In this document: positions 1 through 9,538 of the stretch, one piece after another
Layout: each line of letters starts with the position of its first letter
How positions within the stretch are numbered: the stretch's first letter is position 1
Source of the DNA: an uncultured Burkholderiaceae bacterium
GTDB taxonomy: Bacteria; Pseudomonadota; Gammaproteobacteria; Burkholderiales; Burkholderiaceae
DNA length: 13,816 bases
Assembly (NCBI GenBank): GCA_937871985.1
Contig: CALMPB010000024.1
Span: 1-13,816, forward strand
Reading direction: 5' to 3'
The notes under the pieces: model-generated
The model's input: only the letters and a program-made list of their open reading frames with translations
Database searches by the model: none
Told to the model about the DNA's origin: nothing
Made by a program: the position numbers and the translations under genes

Positions 1-1
1 C

Positions 2-1075
2 GCCCAGGTGGCCATCAAGCAGCGCGCCCTGGAGGATGCGCTGGCGCATATCGGCAAGGTGGCGCCCGCCTGTATTTTGCCGCCCTTGCATGGGCCCGCC
101 TGGGGCTACCGCCACCGCGCCCGCCTGTCCGTGCGCTACGTCAATAAAAAGGGTACCGCGCTGGTGGGGTTCCGCGAGCGCCGCGGCAGCTATGTGGCCG
201 ACATGCAAGAGTGCCTGGTGCTGCCGCCGCATGTGTCCGCCATGCTGGTGCCGTTGCGCGCGCTCATAGGGGCTTTGTCCGATCCGCGCAGCATCCCGCA
301 AATCGAAGTCGCGGTGGGCGATGCCACCACGGCCTTGCTGTTGCGGCATTTGGCGCCCTTGACGCCGGCCGACGTCGATTTGCTCAAGGCCTTCGGCCGG
401 GAACACGGAGTATCGTGGTGGCTGCAGGCCAAGGGCCCCGAGACGGTACGGCCGCTGCTGGCTGAAGACGCCGAGACGCTTTCCTACCAACTGCCTGAAT
501 TCGGCTTGCGCATGCCGTACAGGCCCACCGACTTTACCCAGGTCAACCAGGCCATTAATCGAACCTTGATTTCCCGCGCCTTGTCGTTGCTGGAAATCGA
601 GCCCGACGACCGCGTCGCCGACCTGTTTTGCGGTCTGGGCAACTTCACCTTGCCGCTGGCCACGCGCGCCCGCGCCGTGGTGGGCATTGAAGGCAGCAAG
701 CCGCTGGTCGAGCGGGCCCATGACGCGGCGCGGCAAAACGGCCTGGGCGAGCGCACGAGCTTTGCCGTGCTGAATCTGTTCGAGGTCGATGTTCAATGGC
801 TGCGCGACCTGGGGCATTTCGACCGGATCCTCATCGACCCACCGCGCGAGGGCGCCGAGGCTGTGGCGCGGGCGCTTGCCTCCCTGGCGCCCAGCGAGCG
901 CCCCAAGCGGATTGTCTATGTGTCGTGCAACCCGGCAACCCTGGCGCGCGATGCCGGCATCCTGGTCAACGAAGGCGGCTTTCGCATGCAGGCGGCCGGC
1001 GCCATCAATATGTTTCCGCACACCGGCCACGTGGAATCGATTGCCGTATTCGAACAGGGGGCGGATCCGTCCTGA
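2..1075 (+). CDS. rlmD: 23S rRNA (uracil-1939-C5)-methyltransferase RlmD, 5' partial
   Basis: This enzyme methylates C5 of U1939 in 23S rRNA using S-adenosylmethionine. The frame is open from base 2 and the gene is cut by the window edge. The GTG at 8 is an internal Val codon, not a start. Roughly the first 90-100 residues of a family protein of about 430 are missing: the TRAM domain and three of the four iron-sulfur cysteines. Numbering from Val at base 8, Cys69 in QECLVL is the expected fourth cluster cysteine. The SAM motif DLFCGLGNF starts at residue 205 and is followed by the DPPREGA motif. [11 protein letters not shown] carries the catalytic Cys307, and HTGHVES carries the expected general base Glu343. 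The C-terminal two thirds is intact and ends in TGA. No convincing terminator follows. Family assignment is very secure; the choice of RlmD over sister enzymes rests on remembered similarity to the E. coli protein. Confidence 0.93.
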   Translation, partial: AQVAIKQRALEDALAHIGKVAPACILPPLHGPAWGYRHRARLSVRYVNKKGTALVGFRERRGSYVADMQECLVLPPHVSAMLVPLRALIGALSDPRSIPQIEVAVGDATTALLLRHLAPLTPADVDLLKAFGREHGVSWWLQAKGPETVRPLLAEDAETLSYQLPEFGLRMPYRPTDFTQVNQAINRTLISRALSLLEIEPDDRVADLFCGLGNFTLPLATRARAVVGIEGSKPLVERAHDAARQNGLGERTSFAVLNLFEVDVQWLRDLGHFDRILIDPPREGAEAVARALASLAPSERPKRIVYVSCNPATLARDAGILVNEGGFRMQAAGAINMFPHTGHVESIAVFEQGADPS

Positions 1076-1250
1076 CGGCCCCGCGGTTCGGCGCGGCCCC
1101 TTTGTTACGGGATTTTCTCGCCTTTTGATATTTTCCATAAATATGGTCGTTGCGGGGGAAATACGCAAGGAATCGTTGCCAGGCAATATTTTTTGGAGTT
1201 GAAAGACGTCAAAGGGTTTTCCCGGGTAGACGGCCAGGCCCAACAAAATT

Positions 1251-1283
1251 AATCTAAATTATCACTATTTGATAGTTTAGGTT
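1251..1283 (+). promoter_or_regulatory. 14-bp stem-loop or operator-like palindrome in the phyH leader
   Basis: Arms 1251-1264 and 1270-1283 flank the 5-base loop CTATT. As DNA the arms match at 12 of 14 positions. As RNA all 14 positions pair, because both mismatches become G-U wobbles (U1253-G1281 and U1259-G1275). The structure ends three bases before the Shine-Dalgarno-like AAGGA (1286-1290) of the dioxygenase gene. It has no following T-run, so it is not a terminator. It could be an RNA element affecting translation or a dyad operator; the core also fits the loose LysR-type T-N11-A pattern. The structure is visible in the sequence; its role is inferred. Confidence 0.6.
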
Positions 1284-1296
1284 ATAAGGACTGGTC

Positions 1297-2199
1297 ATGA
1301 ACAAAGACGGCGAGCTGGGTCGATCCGGCGCATTGCACAAAACGCCTGCAAATCCCATCACTGCGCAGGACATTGCCGATTTCCAGCGCGACGGCGTCGT
1401 ATGCCTGCGAGGCATGCTCGACTCCAACTGGTGCGACATGCTGCGCGACGCATCGCTCGAAATGATGGACAGTGGCGCCGGCAGGGTGCGCGAACCCAAG
1501 CTGCAAGAGGGCAAGGGCCGGTTCTATTCGAATGTCTATTTGTCGGATCTCGACGAGCGCTTCCGCCTGCTTCGCGAGGCTTCGCCCGCGCCCGAGATCG
1601 CCGCCACGCTCATGGGTTGCGAAAGCGTGCGGTTCTACTACGACCAGTTGTTCATCAAGACCCCGGGCACGGCCGCGCCCACCCCCTGGCACAACGACCT
1701 GCCGTTCTGGCCGTTTGCCGGCAACGACCTGATTTCCATATGGATTGCGCTGACGCCGGTGTCGGCCAAGACCAGCGGCGTGCAATACGTGGCCGGCTCG
1801 CACCGGTGGAACAAGATGTTCCGGGCGGTGACGCCGGACTACGACCCCCGTTTTCTGGATCCTGCCCTGGAAGAGTGCCCCGATTACGGCTCGCCCGATA
1901 CGCCCTCGGCAGGCAAGGTGCTGTCCTGGGACATGCAGCCGGGCGACGTCTTGTGCCACCATCCGCTGACCGTGCATGGCGCCTCGGGCAATGCGTCGGC
2001 CACCCAGACCCGCGTGGGCTTGTCCATCCGCTATCTGGGCCGGGATGTGCTCTGGGATCCCCGCGAGCACACCATGAAGCTGCGTCGGCCGCCCGAAGTG
2101 GCGCCTGGCGAGTATCCCGCCGACGATGTGGCGTTTCCGACGGTCTGGAGCCGGCAGCGCGGGTTTCTGCGGCCGGAGGGGCAGGCGGCCTTCAAGTAG
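1297..2199 (+). CDS. Phytanoyl-CoA dioxygenase (PhyH) family Fe(II)/2-oxoglutarate oxygenase
   Basis: A 300-residue cytoplasmic oxygenase of the PhyH family, which couples oxidative decarboxylation of 2-oxoglutarate to hydroxylation of a small molecule; the substrate here cannot be told. The double-stranded beta-helix core carries the iron facial triad His132-x-Asp134 in WHNDLPFWP and a distal His, best matched by His227 in LTVHGAS. Arg239 in TRVGLSIRY lies 12 residues later and fits the 2-oxoglutarate carboxylate anchor. DGVVCLRGML near residue 32 is the usual family N-terminus. There is no signal peptide. The ATG at 1297 has a good AAGGA Shine-Dalgarno six bases upstream. It stands alone: rlmD ends 221 bases upstream and argH converges from the other side. 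Its AT-rich leader carries a 14-bp hairpin. The family is secure. A specific role such as osmolyte, lipid or secondary-metabolite hydroxylation would be a guess, and no biosynthetic neighbour helps. Confidence 0.88.
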   Translation: MNKDGELGRSGALHKTPANPITAQDIADFQRDGVVCLRGMLDSNWCDMLRDASLEMMDSGAGRVREPKLQEGKGRFYSNVYLSDLDERFRLLREASPAPEIAATLMGCESVRFYYDQLFIKTPGTAAPTPWHNDLPFWPFAGNDLISIWIALTPVSAKTSGVQYVAGSHRWNKMFRAVTPDYDPRFLDPALEECPDYGSPDTPSAGKVLSWDMQPGDVLCHHPLTVHGASGNASATQTRVGLSIRYLGRDVLWDPREHTMKLRRPPEVAPGEYPADDVAFPTVWSRQRGFLRPEGQAAFK

Positions 2200-2258
2200 C
2201 GGTTCAATCCCTGAAAGCGGTTTGGGCCGGCAAGTAGTCGATAGCCCGCCGCCTTAAA

Positions 2259-2283
2259 CCGGGCCACCCTTGGGGCGGCCCGG
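2259..2283. terminator. Possible bidirectional terminator between phyH and argH
   Basis: CCGGGCC (2259-2265) and GGCCCGG (2277-2283) form a perfect 7-bp GC stem. The 11-base interior can itself pair CCC with GGG. The element sits in the 96-base gap between two convergent genes, where a shared terminator is expected. The T-runs are poor: CGTCGTTT on the plus strand and TTTAAGG on the minus strand. Position and stem are good; intrinsic termination is uncertain. Confidence 0.45.
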
Positions 2284-2295
2284 CGTCGTTTGGCG

Positions 2296-3720
2296 TCAGT
2301 CGCCCTCGGTCTGGTCCAGCACGCGCCGGGCTTCGGCCTTGACGCGTTCCGGGGCCGTGCCGCCTACGTGCTTGCGGGCCGCCACCGAACCTTCCAGCGT
2401 GAGCACGCCGAATATGTCCTGCTCGATGGAGGGATGGAAGGCCTGCAGTTCGGCGAGCGTAAGGTCGGCCAGGTCGCAGCCTTTTTCTTCGCAATTGCGC
2501 ACCGCGTGGGCCACGGTTTCGTGCGCGTCGCGGAACGGCACGCCTTTTTTCACCAGGTAGTCGGCCAGGTCGGTGGCCGTGGCGAAGCCTTGCAGCGCGG
2601 CGGCGCGCATGGCTTCGGCCTTGACCTTGATGCCGCCTATCATGTCCACGAAGATGGTCAGGGTGTCGCGCACAGTGTCGGCCGAGTCGAACAGCCCTTC
2701 CTTGTCTTCCTGGTTGTCTTTGTTGTAGGCCAGGGGCTGGCCTTTCATGAGCGTAAGCAGGGCCATGAGATGGCCGTTGACGCGGCCGGTCTTGCCGCGC
2801 GCCAGTTCCGGTACGTCAGGGTTCTTTTTTTGCGGCATGATGGAACTGCCGGTGCAGAAGCGGTCGGCCAGGTCGATGAAGCCCACGCGCGGGCTCATCC
2901 ACAGCACCAGCTCTTCGGAAAAGCGCGAGAAGTGCGTCATGATGAGCGCGGCGGCGGCGCAGAACTCGATGGCGAAATCGCGATCCGACACGGCGTCCAG
3001 CGAATTGCGGCACACTTCGTCGAACCCCAGGGTCTGGGCGACGCGTTCGCGGTCGATGGGGTAGGAGGTGCCGGCCAGGGCGGCGGCGCCCAGCGGCAGG
3101 CGGTTGACGCGCTTGCGGCAGTCGGCCAGGCGTTCGGCGTCGCGGCCGAACATTTCGGCGTAGGCCAGCAGGTGGTGGCCGAAGGTGACAGGCTGGGCGA
3201 CCTGCAGGTGCGTGAAGCCGGGCAGGATGGTGTCGGTGTGCTGCAGGGCCAGTTGGGCCAGGGCGCGGCGCAGTTGGCGCAGCAGTTCGATGATGACGTC
3301 GATTTCGCCGCGCAGCCACAGGCGTATGTCGGTGGCGACCTGGTCGTTGCGCGAACGGCCCGTATGCAGCCGTTTGCCGGCATCGCCGATAAGTTCGACC
3401 AGGCGTTTTTCGATGTTCAGGTGGACGTCTTCGAGATCGAGCGACCAGGTGAATTGCCCGGTGGCGATTTCCTCGAGGATCTGCGCCATGCCGCCTTCGA
3501 TGGCGGCTTTGTCATCGAGGCTGATGACGCCCACGGCGGCCAGCATGTCGGCGTGCGCCAGCGAGCCCTGGATGTCCACGCGCGCCATGCGCTGGTCGAA
3601 ACCGACCGACGCGGTGTAGCGCTTGACCAGATCGGAGACCGGTTCGGAGAAACGCGCCGACCAGGCCTGGGCTTTGTTGGCGAATTGGTTTTGTTCGGAG
3701 GGAGGGGTGTTTTTTGACAT
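2296..3720 (-). CDS. argH: Argininosuccinate lyase
   Basis: The last enzyme of arginine synthesis, splitting argininosuccinate into arginine and fumarate; a cytoplasmic homotetramer of the fumarase/aspartase superfamily. The protein is 474 residues from the ATG at 3720, close to the usual 460-470. [14 protein letters not shown] sequence (here [14 protein letters not shown]) and the signature [12 protein letters not shown] are intact; the latter starts at Gly291 and places the catalytic serine at Ser292 with the adjoining flexible-loop lysines. The frame is open further upstream (to 3888, with an ATG at 3753), but family homology begins soon after [10 protein letters not shown], so 3720 is preferred. 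No Shine-Dalgarno precedes this ATG. Instead a perfect TATAAT lies nine bases before it, suggesting a very short or absent leader. No other arg gene is nearby; argH is divergent from the channel gene and convergent with phyH. Confidence 0.96.
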   Translation of the reverse strand: MSKNTPPSEQNQFANKAQAWSARFSEPVSDLVKRYTASVGFDQRMARVDIQGSLAHADMLAAVGVISLDDKAAIEGGMAQILEEIATGQFTWSLDLEDVHLNIEKRLVELIGDAGKRLHTGRSRNDQVATDIRLWLRGEIDVIIELLRQLRRALAQLALQHTDTILPGFTHLQVAQPVTFGHHLLAYAEMFGRDAERLADCRKRVNRLPLGAAALAGTSYPIDRERVAQTLGFDEVCRNSLDAVSDRDFAIEFCAAAALIMTHFSRFSEELVLWMSPRVGFIDLADRFCTGSSIMPQKKNPDVPELARGKTGRVNGHLMALLTLMKGQPLAYNKDNQEDKEGLFDSADTVRDTLTIFVDMIGGIKVKAEAMRAAALQGFATATDLADYLVKKGVPFRDAHETVAHAVRNCEEKGCDLADLTLAELQAFHPSIEQDIFGVLTLEGSVAARKHVGGTAPERVKAEARRVLDQTEGD

Positions 3721-3729
3721 AGTGGAAGA

Positions 3730-3735
3730 ATTATA
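3730..3735 (-). promoter_or_regulatory. Perfect -10 box (TATAAT) of argH
   Basis: On the minus strand TATAAT occupies 3735 to 3730, nine bases before the argH ATG. The best 17-spaced -35 candidate (CAAAGA, 3758-3753) is poor. Transcription beginning at the usual distance would start near A3723, leaving about three leader bases. The box is exact; that it is used is inferred. Confidence 0.45.
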
Positions 3736-3909
3736 AAGGACGCCGCCCTCCATCTTTGTCGGCGGGTTGTGCCGGCGCGTGATGGCGGACGTGGATCGGA
3801 GCGGGGCAGGGGCAGGCGTCGTGGCGGCGGATCGTCCGAATAGGGTAAGGTTACGTTTTGGGCGGCGGCGTGCGGGCGCTCGAAGCATCCCGTTTCACGC
3901 ATTACGCCA

Positions 3910-5208
3910 ATGAACCGCAATGAACATTACATGGAAAATACCAATTTCTTGATCGACTGGTTCGGCGACGGCTGGCTCAGCCGGAACATGCCCGATGCCG
4001 TCTGGGCACAGATTTTGCTGGGCCTGGCCGTCCTGGCCTTGCTGGTGATGATCAGCGGGTGGCTGGTCACCCGGGTGTTCGTCTCGATCGCCCGGCGCAT
4101 GCTGACGGTCACGGGTCATGCCGACTGGTCGCAGGCCTTGACCCGGCGCCGGGTATTCCGCAGCCTGAGCTACACCGTGCCGTTGCTGGTCATCATCACC
4201 AATATCGGCCTGCTGCCGATTGCCGACAGGTACGCCAGCATACTGCTGCGCGTGTTGATCTCCATCGCCCTGGTGTTTACGTTCATGGCGCTGACCGGGG
4301 TGCTCAAGGCCTGGCAGGACACCTATTCATCCACCGCGCGCGGCCAGACCCGATCCATCAAGGGATACCTGGAACTGGGCAAGATCGTGCTTTGGGGGGT
4401 TTGCGCCATTCTGGTGTTTTCCACCCTGATAGACCGCTCGCCCATCTTGATGCTGTCGGGCCTGGGCGCTTTGTCGGCGGTATTGCTGCTGGTGTTCAAG
4501 GACACCTTGCTGTCCCTGGTGGCCAGCACGCAGATGACCTCCAACGACATGCTGCGCATCGGCGACTGGATCGAAATGCCGCAGGCCAATGCCGACGGCT
4601 TCGTCATCGACATCGCCCTGCATACGGTCAAGGTGCAGAACTGGGACAAGACGGTCACCACCATTCCCACCTACAAGCTGTTTTCGGAAAGCTACCGCAA
4701 CTGGCGGCACATGTTCGAATCCGGCGGGCGGCGCATCAAGCGCACTTTGCGGATCAACGCCGCGTCGGTGCGCTTCCTGACCGACGACGAAGTGCGGGAT
4801 CTTTCCCGGTTCGCCTTGCTGCGCGATTATCTGGCGGGAAAAGAGCAGGACATCCAGGAAAGCAACAGGGCCCTGGGGCCGGTCGCCGAGCAGGCCGTGA
4901 ACCGCCGCCGGCTGACCAATATCGGCACATTCCGGGCCTACGCCACGGCCTACGTCAAGCAGAACCGCGAGATTCGCCAGGACATGCTGTTGCTGGTGCG
5001 CATGATGGAGCCCGATGCGCAAGGGGTTCCGATAGAGCTGTATTGCTTTGCGGCCAACACCGCCTGGGTCGAGTACGAGCGCATCCAGGGCGACATCTTC
5101 GACCATTTGCTGGCCATCCTGCCGGAAATGTCGCTGCAGCTTTACCAGGCGCCCTCGGGGGCGGATTTCGCCCAGGCCTGGCGTGAGGCACCCGCTATCG
5201 TGCGATAA
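3910..5208 (+). CDS. ybdG: Miniconductance mechanosensitive channel, YbdG/MscM type (MscS superfamily)
   Basis: An inner-membrane channel of the MscS superfamily, 432 residues; E. coli YbdG is 415. Hydrophobic segments at about 32-52, 84-104, 109-130, 155-174 and 178-197 fit a five-helix YbdG topology. The last is the pore-lining helix, LSGLGALSAVLLLVFKDTLL. It leads into the cytoplasmic beta domain (SNDMLRIGDWIEMP, then ADGFVIDIALHTVKVQNWD and TTIPTYKLFSESYRNW). The family-specific stretch SGGRRIKR (about 271-278) and NIGTFRAYATAYVK in the C-terminal part separate it from small MscS. It likely opens under membrane tension and contributes to osmotic protection. The ATG at 3910 lacks a clear Shine-Dalgarno; Met8 at 3931 is an alternative. 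It is divergent from argH, and nadE begins 34 bases after its stop. Confidence 0.93.
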   Translation: MNRNEHYMENTNFLIDWFGDGWLSRNMPDAVWAQILLGLAVLALLVMISGWLVTRVFVSIARRMLTVTGHADWSQALTRRRVFRSLSYTVPLLVIITNIGLLPIADRYASILLRVLISIALVFTFMALTGVLKAWQDTYSSTARGQTRSIKGYLELGKIVLWGVCAILVFSTLIDRSPILMLSGLGALSAVLLLVFKDTLLSLVASTQMTSNDMLRIGDWIEMPQANADGFVIDIALHTVKVQNWDKTVTTIPTYKLFSESYRNWRHMFESGGRRIKRTLRINAASVRFLTDDEVRDLSRFALLRDYLAGKEQDIQESNRALGPVAEQAVNRRRLTNIGTFRAYATAYVKQNREIRQDMLLLVRMMEPDAQGVPIELYCFAANTAWVEYERIQGDIFDHLLAILPEMSLQLYQAPSGADFAQAWREAPAIVR

Positions 5209-5209
5209 T
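5201..5209 (+). promoter_or_regulatory. Extended -10 promoter candidate for nadE
   Basis: TGCGATAAT (5201-5209) matches the TGn-TATAAT extended -10 form at all but one base. It overlaps the TAA stop of the channel gene and would give a leader of about 27 bases to the nadE ATG. No good -35 is visible, as is common with extended -10 promoters. Read-through from the channel gene remains possible. Confidence 0.4.
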
Positions 5210-5242
5210 TTCGGACTTGTTTCCTCATAAAGGCCAGGTTAA

Positions 5243-7245
<2,003 letters not shown>

Positions 7246-7253
7246 GTCCATCC

Positions 7254-7790
7254 ATGGCATTGCGGGCAACGATATTCAAGCTCGATCTGCACGTCGCGGA
7301 CATGGTGCGCGGCTACTACGACAGCCATGCCCTGACTCTGGCGCGCCATCCTTCCGAGACGGACGAGCGCATGATGATGCGGGTGCTGGCCTTCAGCCTG
7401 CTGGCCGACGAACACCTGGCTTTCACGCGCGGGCTGAGCACGACCGAAGAACCGGCGTTGTGGCGCAAGGACTTGACGGGCGCCATTCTTACCTGGGTGG
7501 AGCTTGGCCATCCCGACGAGCGGCGCTTGCTGCAGGCCAGCGGCAAGGCGGAGCAGGTGGTGGTATTCTGCTATGGAGGCCCGGCCAGCCAGGTATGGTG
7601 GCAGGGCGCGCAGCAAGGCCTGGAGCGGATTCGCAATCTTTCCGTGTACTCGGTGCGGTCCGAAGCCGTGCGCGAGCTGGCAAACCTGGCGCAGCGGAAC
7701 ATGACCTTGCACGTCAGCATCGAAGAAGGCATGGCCATGGTGTCGTCCGATAGCGGCAGCGTCGTGGTCGAGATCGAAACCTGGCGTTAA
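7254..7790 (+). CDS. yaeQ: YaeQ family protein
   Basis: A 178-residue protein closely resembling E. coli YaeQ (181 residues), a conserved family with a PD-(D/E)XK nuclease-like fold and no settled biochemical role. Visible hallmarks are the start MALRATIFKLDLHVADM, LARHPSETDERMMMRVLAF near residues 29-47, FTRGLSTTEEP, WVELGHPDERRL (residues 81-92) and WWQGAQQ. The motif order matches the family from end to end and no membrane segment or signal peptide is seen. The ATG at 7254 is 8 bases after the glnB stop and has no good Shine-Dalgarno, so translation is probably coupled to glnB. The next gene follows after 18 bases. Old reports that YaeQ compensates for loss of RfaH concern enterobacteria, and I would not transfer that role here. 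Confidence 0.93.
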   Translation: MALRATIFKLDLHVADMVRGYYDSHALTLARHPSETDERMMMRVLAFSLLADEHLAFTRGLSTTEEPALWRKDLTGAILTWVELGHPDERRLLQASGKAEQVVVFCYGGPASQVWWQGAQQGLERIRNLSVYSVRSEAVRELANLAQRNMTLHVSIEEGMAMVSSDSGSVVVEIETWR

Positions 7791-7808
7791 CTTAAGGAGG
7801 GAGCAACC

Positions 7809-8711
7809 ATGAAGCTGATTTCCATTCTGGCCGCGGCGGCGGCCATGGCGGCCATCGGAGCCGCCGCGCACGCCGAGGGGCGCCTGGACAAAATCAAGGC
7901 CAATGGCGAACTCACCCTGGGGTATCGGGATTCTTCCATTCCGTTTTCCTACCTGGACGACAACCAGAAGCCCATCGGCTATTCCATGGATATCTGCCAC
8001 GGTATTGCCGCCGCCATTCAAAAAGACCTGCAATTGCCCAGCCTCAAAATCAAGGAGGTGCCGGTCACATCGTCCACGCGCATCCCGCTGGTCGCCAATG
8101 GCACGGTCGACTTGGCCTGCGGCTCGGCCACCAACAACGCCGATCGCCAGAAGCAGGTCAGCTTCGCGCCCACCACGTTCGTGACGGCCACGCGTTTCGC
8201 GGCCCTGAAAAAATCGGGCCTGAAGGATCTTGGCGACTTCCACGGCAAGACGGTGGTTTCCACGGCCGGCACCAGCAACCTGCGCTGGCTGACGCGGGTC
8301 AATGCCGAGCAGAAGCTGGGCATGCGCATCATTCCGGCCAAAGATCATTCCCAGGCTTTCCTTACCGTTTCAAGCGGGCGGGCCGCGGCGTTCTTCATGG
8401 ACGATGTCCTGCTGGCCGGCCTGGTGGCCAGTTCGAACGATCCGGACAACTGGATGATCAGTTCAAAGGCCTACACCGTCGAGCCCTACGGCATCATCGA
8501 GCCCAAGGGGGACGAAGCCTTCAAGAAAGTGGTCGACGACGCGGTGAAGGCCATGATGAAGGACGGCACCATCGACAAGCTGTATGCCAAGTGGTTCATG
8601 CAGCCCGTTCCCCCCAAGAACGTCAACCTGAACTGGCCCATGACCGCCGAACTTAAAAAAGTCATCGCCAATCCCACCGATACGCCCGATCCCGCGCATT
8701 ACGCTCAATAG
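7809..8711 (+). CDS. gltI: Amino-acid ABC transporter periplasmic binding protein, GltI-like
   Basis: A 300-residue periplasmic solute-binding protein of the SBP_bac_3 family, end-to-end similar to the E. coli glutamate/aspartate binding protein GltI (about 302 residues). Residues 1-22 are a Sec signal peptide with an alanine-rich core and the cleavage site AHA-EG. Matching blocks include [39 protein letters not shown], the AGTSN loop, [10 protein letters not shown] and [16 protein letters not shown]; the C-terminal [13 protein letters not shown] also matches GltI. The ATG has a near-perfect Shine-Dalgarno, AAGGAGGG at 7794-7801, the strongest in the window, fitting high expression of a binding protein. 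It is 18 bases behind yaeQ. No permease or ATPase gene follows: rluF comes next, so partner subunits must be encoded elsewhere. Glutamate/aspartate is the best substrate guess, not proven. Confidence 0.87.
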   Translation: MKLISILAAAAAMAAIGAAAHAEGRLDKIKANGELTLGYRDSSIPFSYLDDNQKPIGYSMDICHGIAAAIQKDLQLPSLKIKEVPVTSSTRIPLVANGTVDLACGSATNNADRQKQVSFAPTTFVTATRFAALKKSGLKDLGDFHGKTVVSTAGTSNLRWLTRVNAEQKLGMRIIPAKDHSQAFLTVSSGRAAAFFMDDVLLAGLVASSNDPDNWMISSKAYTVEPYGIIEPKGDEAFKKVVDDAVKAMMKDGTIDKLYAKWFMQPVPPKNVNLNWPMTAELKKVIANPTDTPDPAHYAQ

Positions 8712-8790
8712 CGCTGTGGGCGCGGAGAAAGCCAGACCGGCCGTGGCTCTCCCGGCCGTCAGTTTCGTCGTGCGTTTCGTATAAGTTTCA

Positions 8791-8796
8791 TACAAT
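8791..8796 (+). promoter_or_regulatory. -10-like box immediately before rluF
   Basis: TACAAT (8791-8796) lies seven bases before the rluF ATG, and a second box TATAAG is at 8780-8785. Neither has a good -35 at 17 bases. If the first is used the mRNA would be nearly leaderless; if the second, the leader is about 12 bases. No Shine-Dalgarno lies between, which makes such a short leader plausible. Confidence 0.33.
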
Positions 8797-8803
8797 ACCG
8801 TCC

Positions 8804-9538
8804 ATGGAAAAAATACGAATCTCGAAATTGATGGCCGAGCAAGGCCTGTGTTCGCGGCGCGAGGCCGACGGCTACATCGAGCGCGGCTGGGTGCGGGTGG
8901 ACGGCGTCGTGGTGTCGGAGCTGGGCAGCAAGGCCTACCCCAACCAGAAAATCACGCTGGACCGGCAGGCGCAGCGGCGCCAGACCGCGCGCGTGACCAT
9001 CTTGCTGAACAAACCCGTGGGCTATGTTTCGGGGCAGGCCGAGCAGGGCTATCGCCCCGCCGTATCGCTCATTACCGCTCGCAGCCAGTATCGCGCGGAC
9101 AAGGCGACGCTGCGTTTCGACCCCGCGCATTTGCGCGGCCTGGCGCCGGCGGGGCGGCTGGATATCGATTCCCAGGGGCTGCTGGTGCTGACCCAGGACG
9201 GGCGCATTGCGCGCCAGCTCATCAACGACGATTCCGAGATCGAAAAGGAATATCTGGTGCGGGTCGAGGGCAAGATCGCCGGCAATGGCCTCAAGCTGCT
9301 CAACCACGGCCTCAGCCTGGACGGCAAGGTGTTGCGGCCCGCGCATGTCAGCTGGCAGAACGAGGATCAGTTGCGCTTCATTCTGCAGGAAGGGAAAAAG
9401 CGCCAGATCCGTCGCATGTGCGAGCAGGTCGGCCTCAAGGTGGTCGGCCTGAAGCGCGTGCGCATGGGCCGCATCGTGCTGGGCGATCTTCCTCCCGGAC
9501 AGTGGCGCTATCTGCGGGATGGTGAGCGGTTTCTTTAG
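8804..9538 (+). CDS. rluF: 23S rRNA pseudouridine synthase of the RluF type (RsuA/RluB/E/F family)
   Basis: Converts a uridine in rRNA to pseudouridine; in E. coli RluF acts on 23S U2604 and on tRNA-Tyr U35. The 244-residue protein has an N-terminal S4 RNA-binding domain ([30 protein letters not shown]). [11 protein letters not shown] follows, then [14 protein letters not shown] with catalytic Asp120, EKEYLVRV, and the C-terminal [26 protein letters not shown]. The RQIRRMCE form favours RluF over RsuA (HQVKRM) and RluB (REVRRL). About 14 extra residues lie between the NKP motif and GRLD, and the basic tail of enterobacterial RluF is absent. No ribosome site precedes the ATG. The TAG stop overlaps the rlmJ stop on the other strand. 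The family is certain; the exact target uridine is inferred. Confidence 0.87.
   Translation: MEKIRISKLMAEQGLCSRREADGYIERGWVRVDGVVVSELGSKAYPNQKITLDRQAQRRQTARVTILLNKPVGYVSGQAEQGYRPAVSLITARSQYRADKATLRFDPAHLRGLAPAGRLDIDSQGLLVLTQDGRIARQLINDDSEIEKEYLVRVEGKIAGNGLKLLNHGLSLDGKVLRPAHVSWQNEDQLRFILQEGKKRQIRRMCEQVGLKVVGLKRVRMGRIVLGDLPPGQWRYLRDGERFL

Noticed and set aside
1081..1106. Possible rlmD terminator, CCGCG/CGCGG stem followed by TTTGTT.
   Set aside because: Only five base pairs, with four C between stem and T-run; too weak to call.
1135..1146. CCATAAATATGG near-palindrome upstream of phyH.
   Set aside because: Short, with a non-symmetric centre, common by chance in an AT-rich gap, and no second copy.
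2290..3717. Long open frame on the plus strand opposite argH (about 475 codons).
   Set aside because: It is antisense to an intact argH with all catalytic motifs; the translation is low-complexity and Gln/His/Gly/Val-rich, as expected from high third-position GC on the other strand. No ribosome site or family motif.
3721..3888. N-terminal extension of argH to an upstream start.
   Set aside because: The extra 55 residues are Pro/Arg-rich, cover a TATAAT box and a divergent intergenic region, and have no counterpart in ArgH.
8738..8770. Possible terminator of the gltI-like gene (CGGCCG repeated at 8738 and 8753).
   Set aside because: A 6-bp stem with a 9-base loop and no T-run; an alternative AGCCA/TGGCT pairing competes with it.
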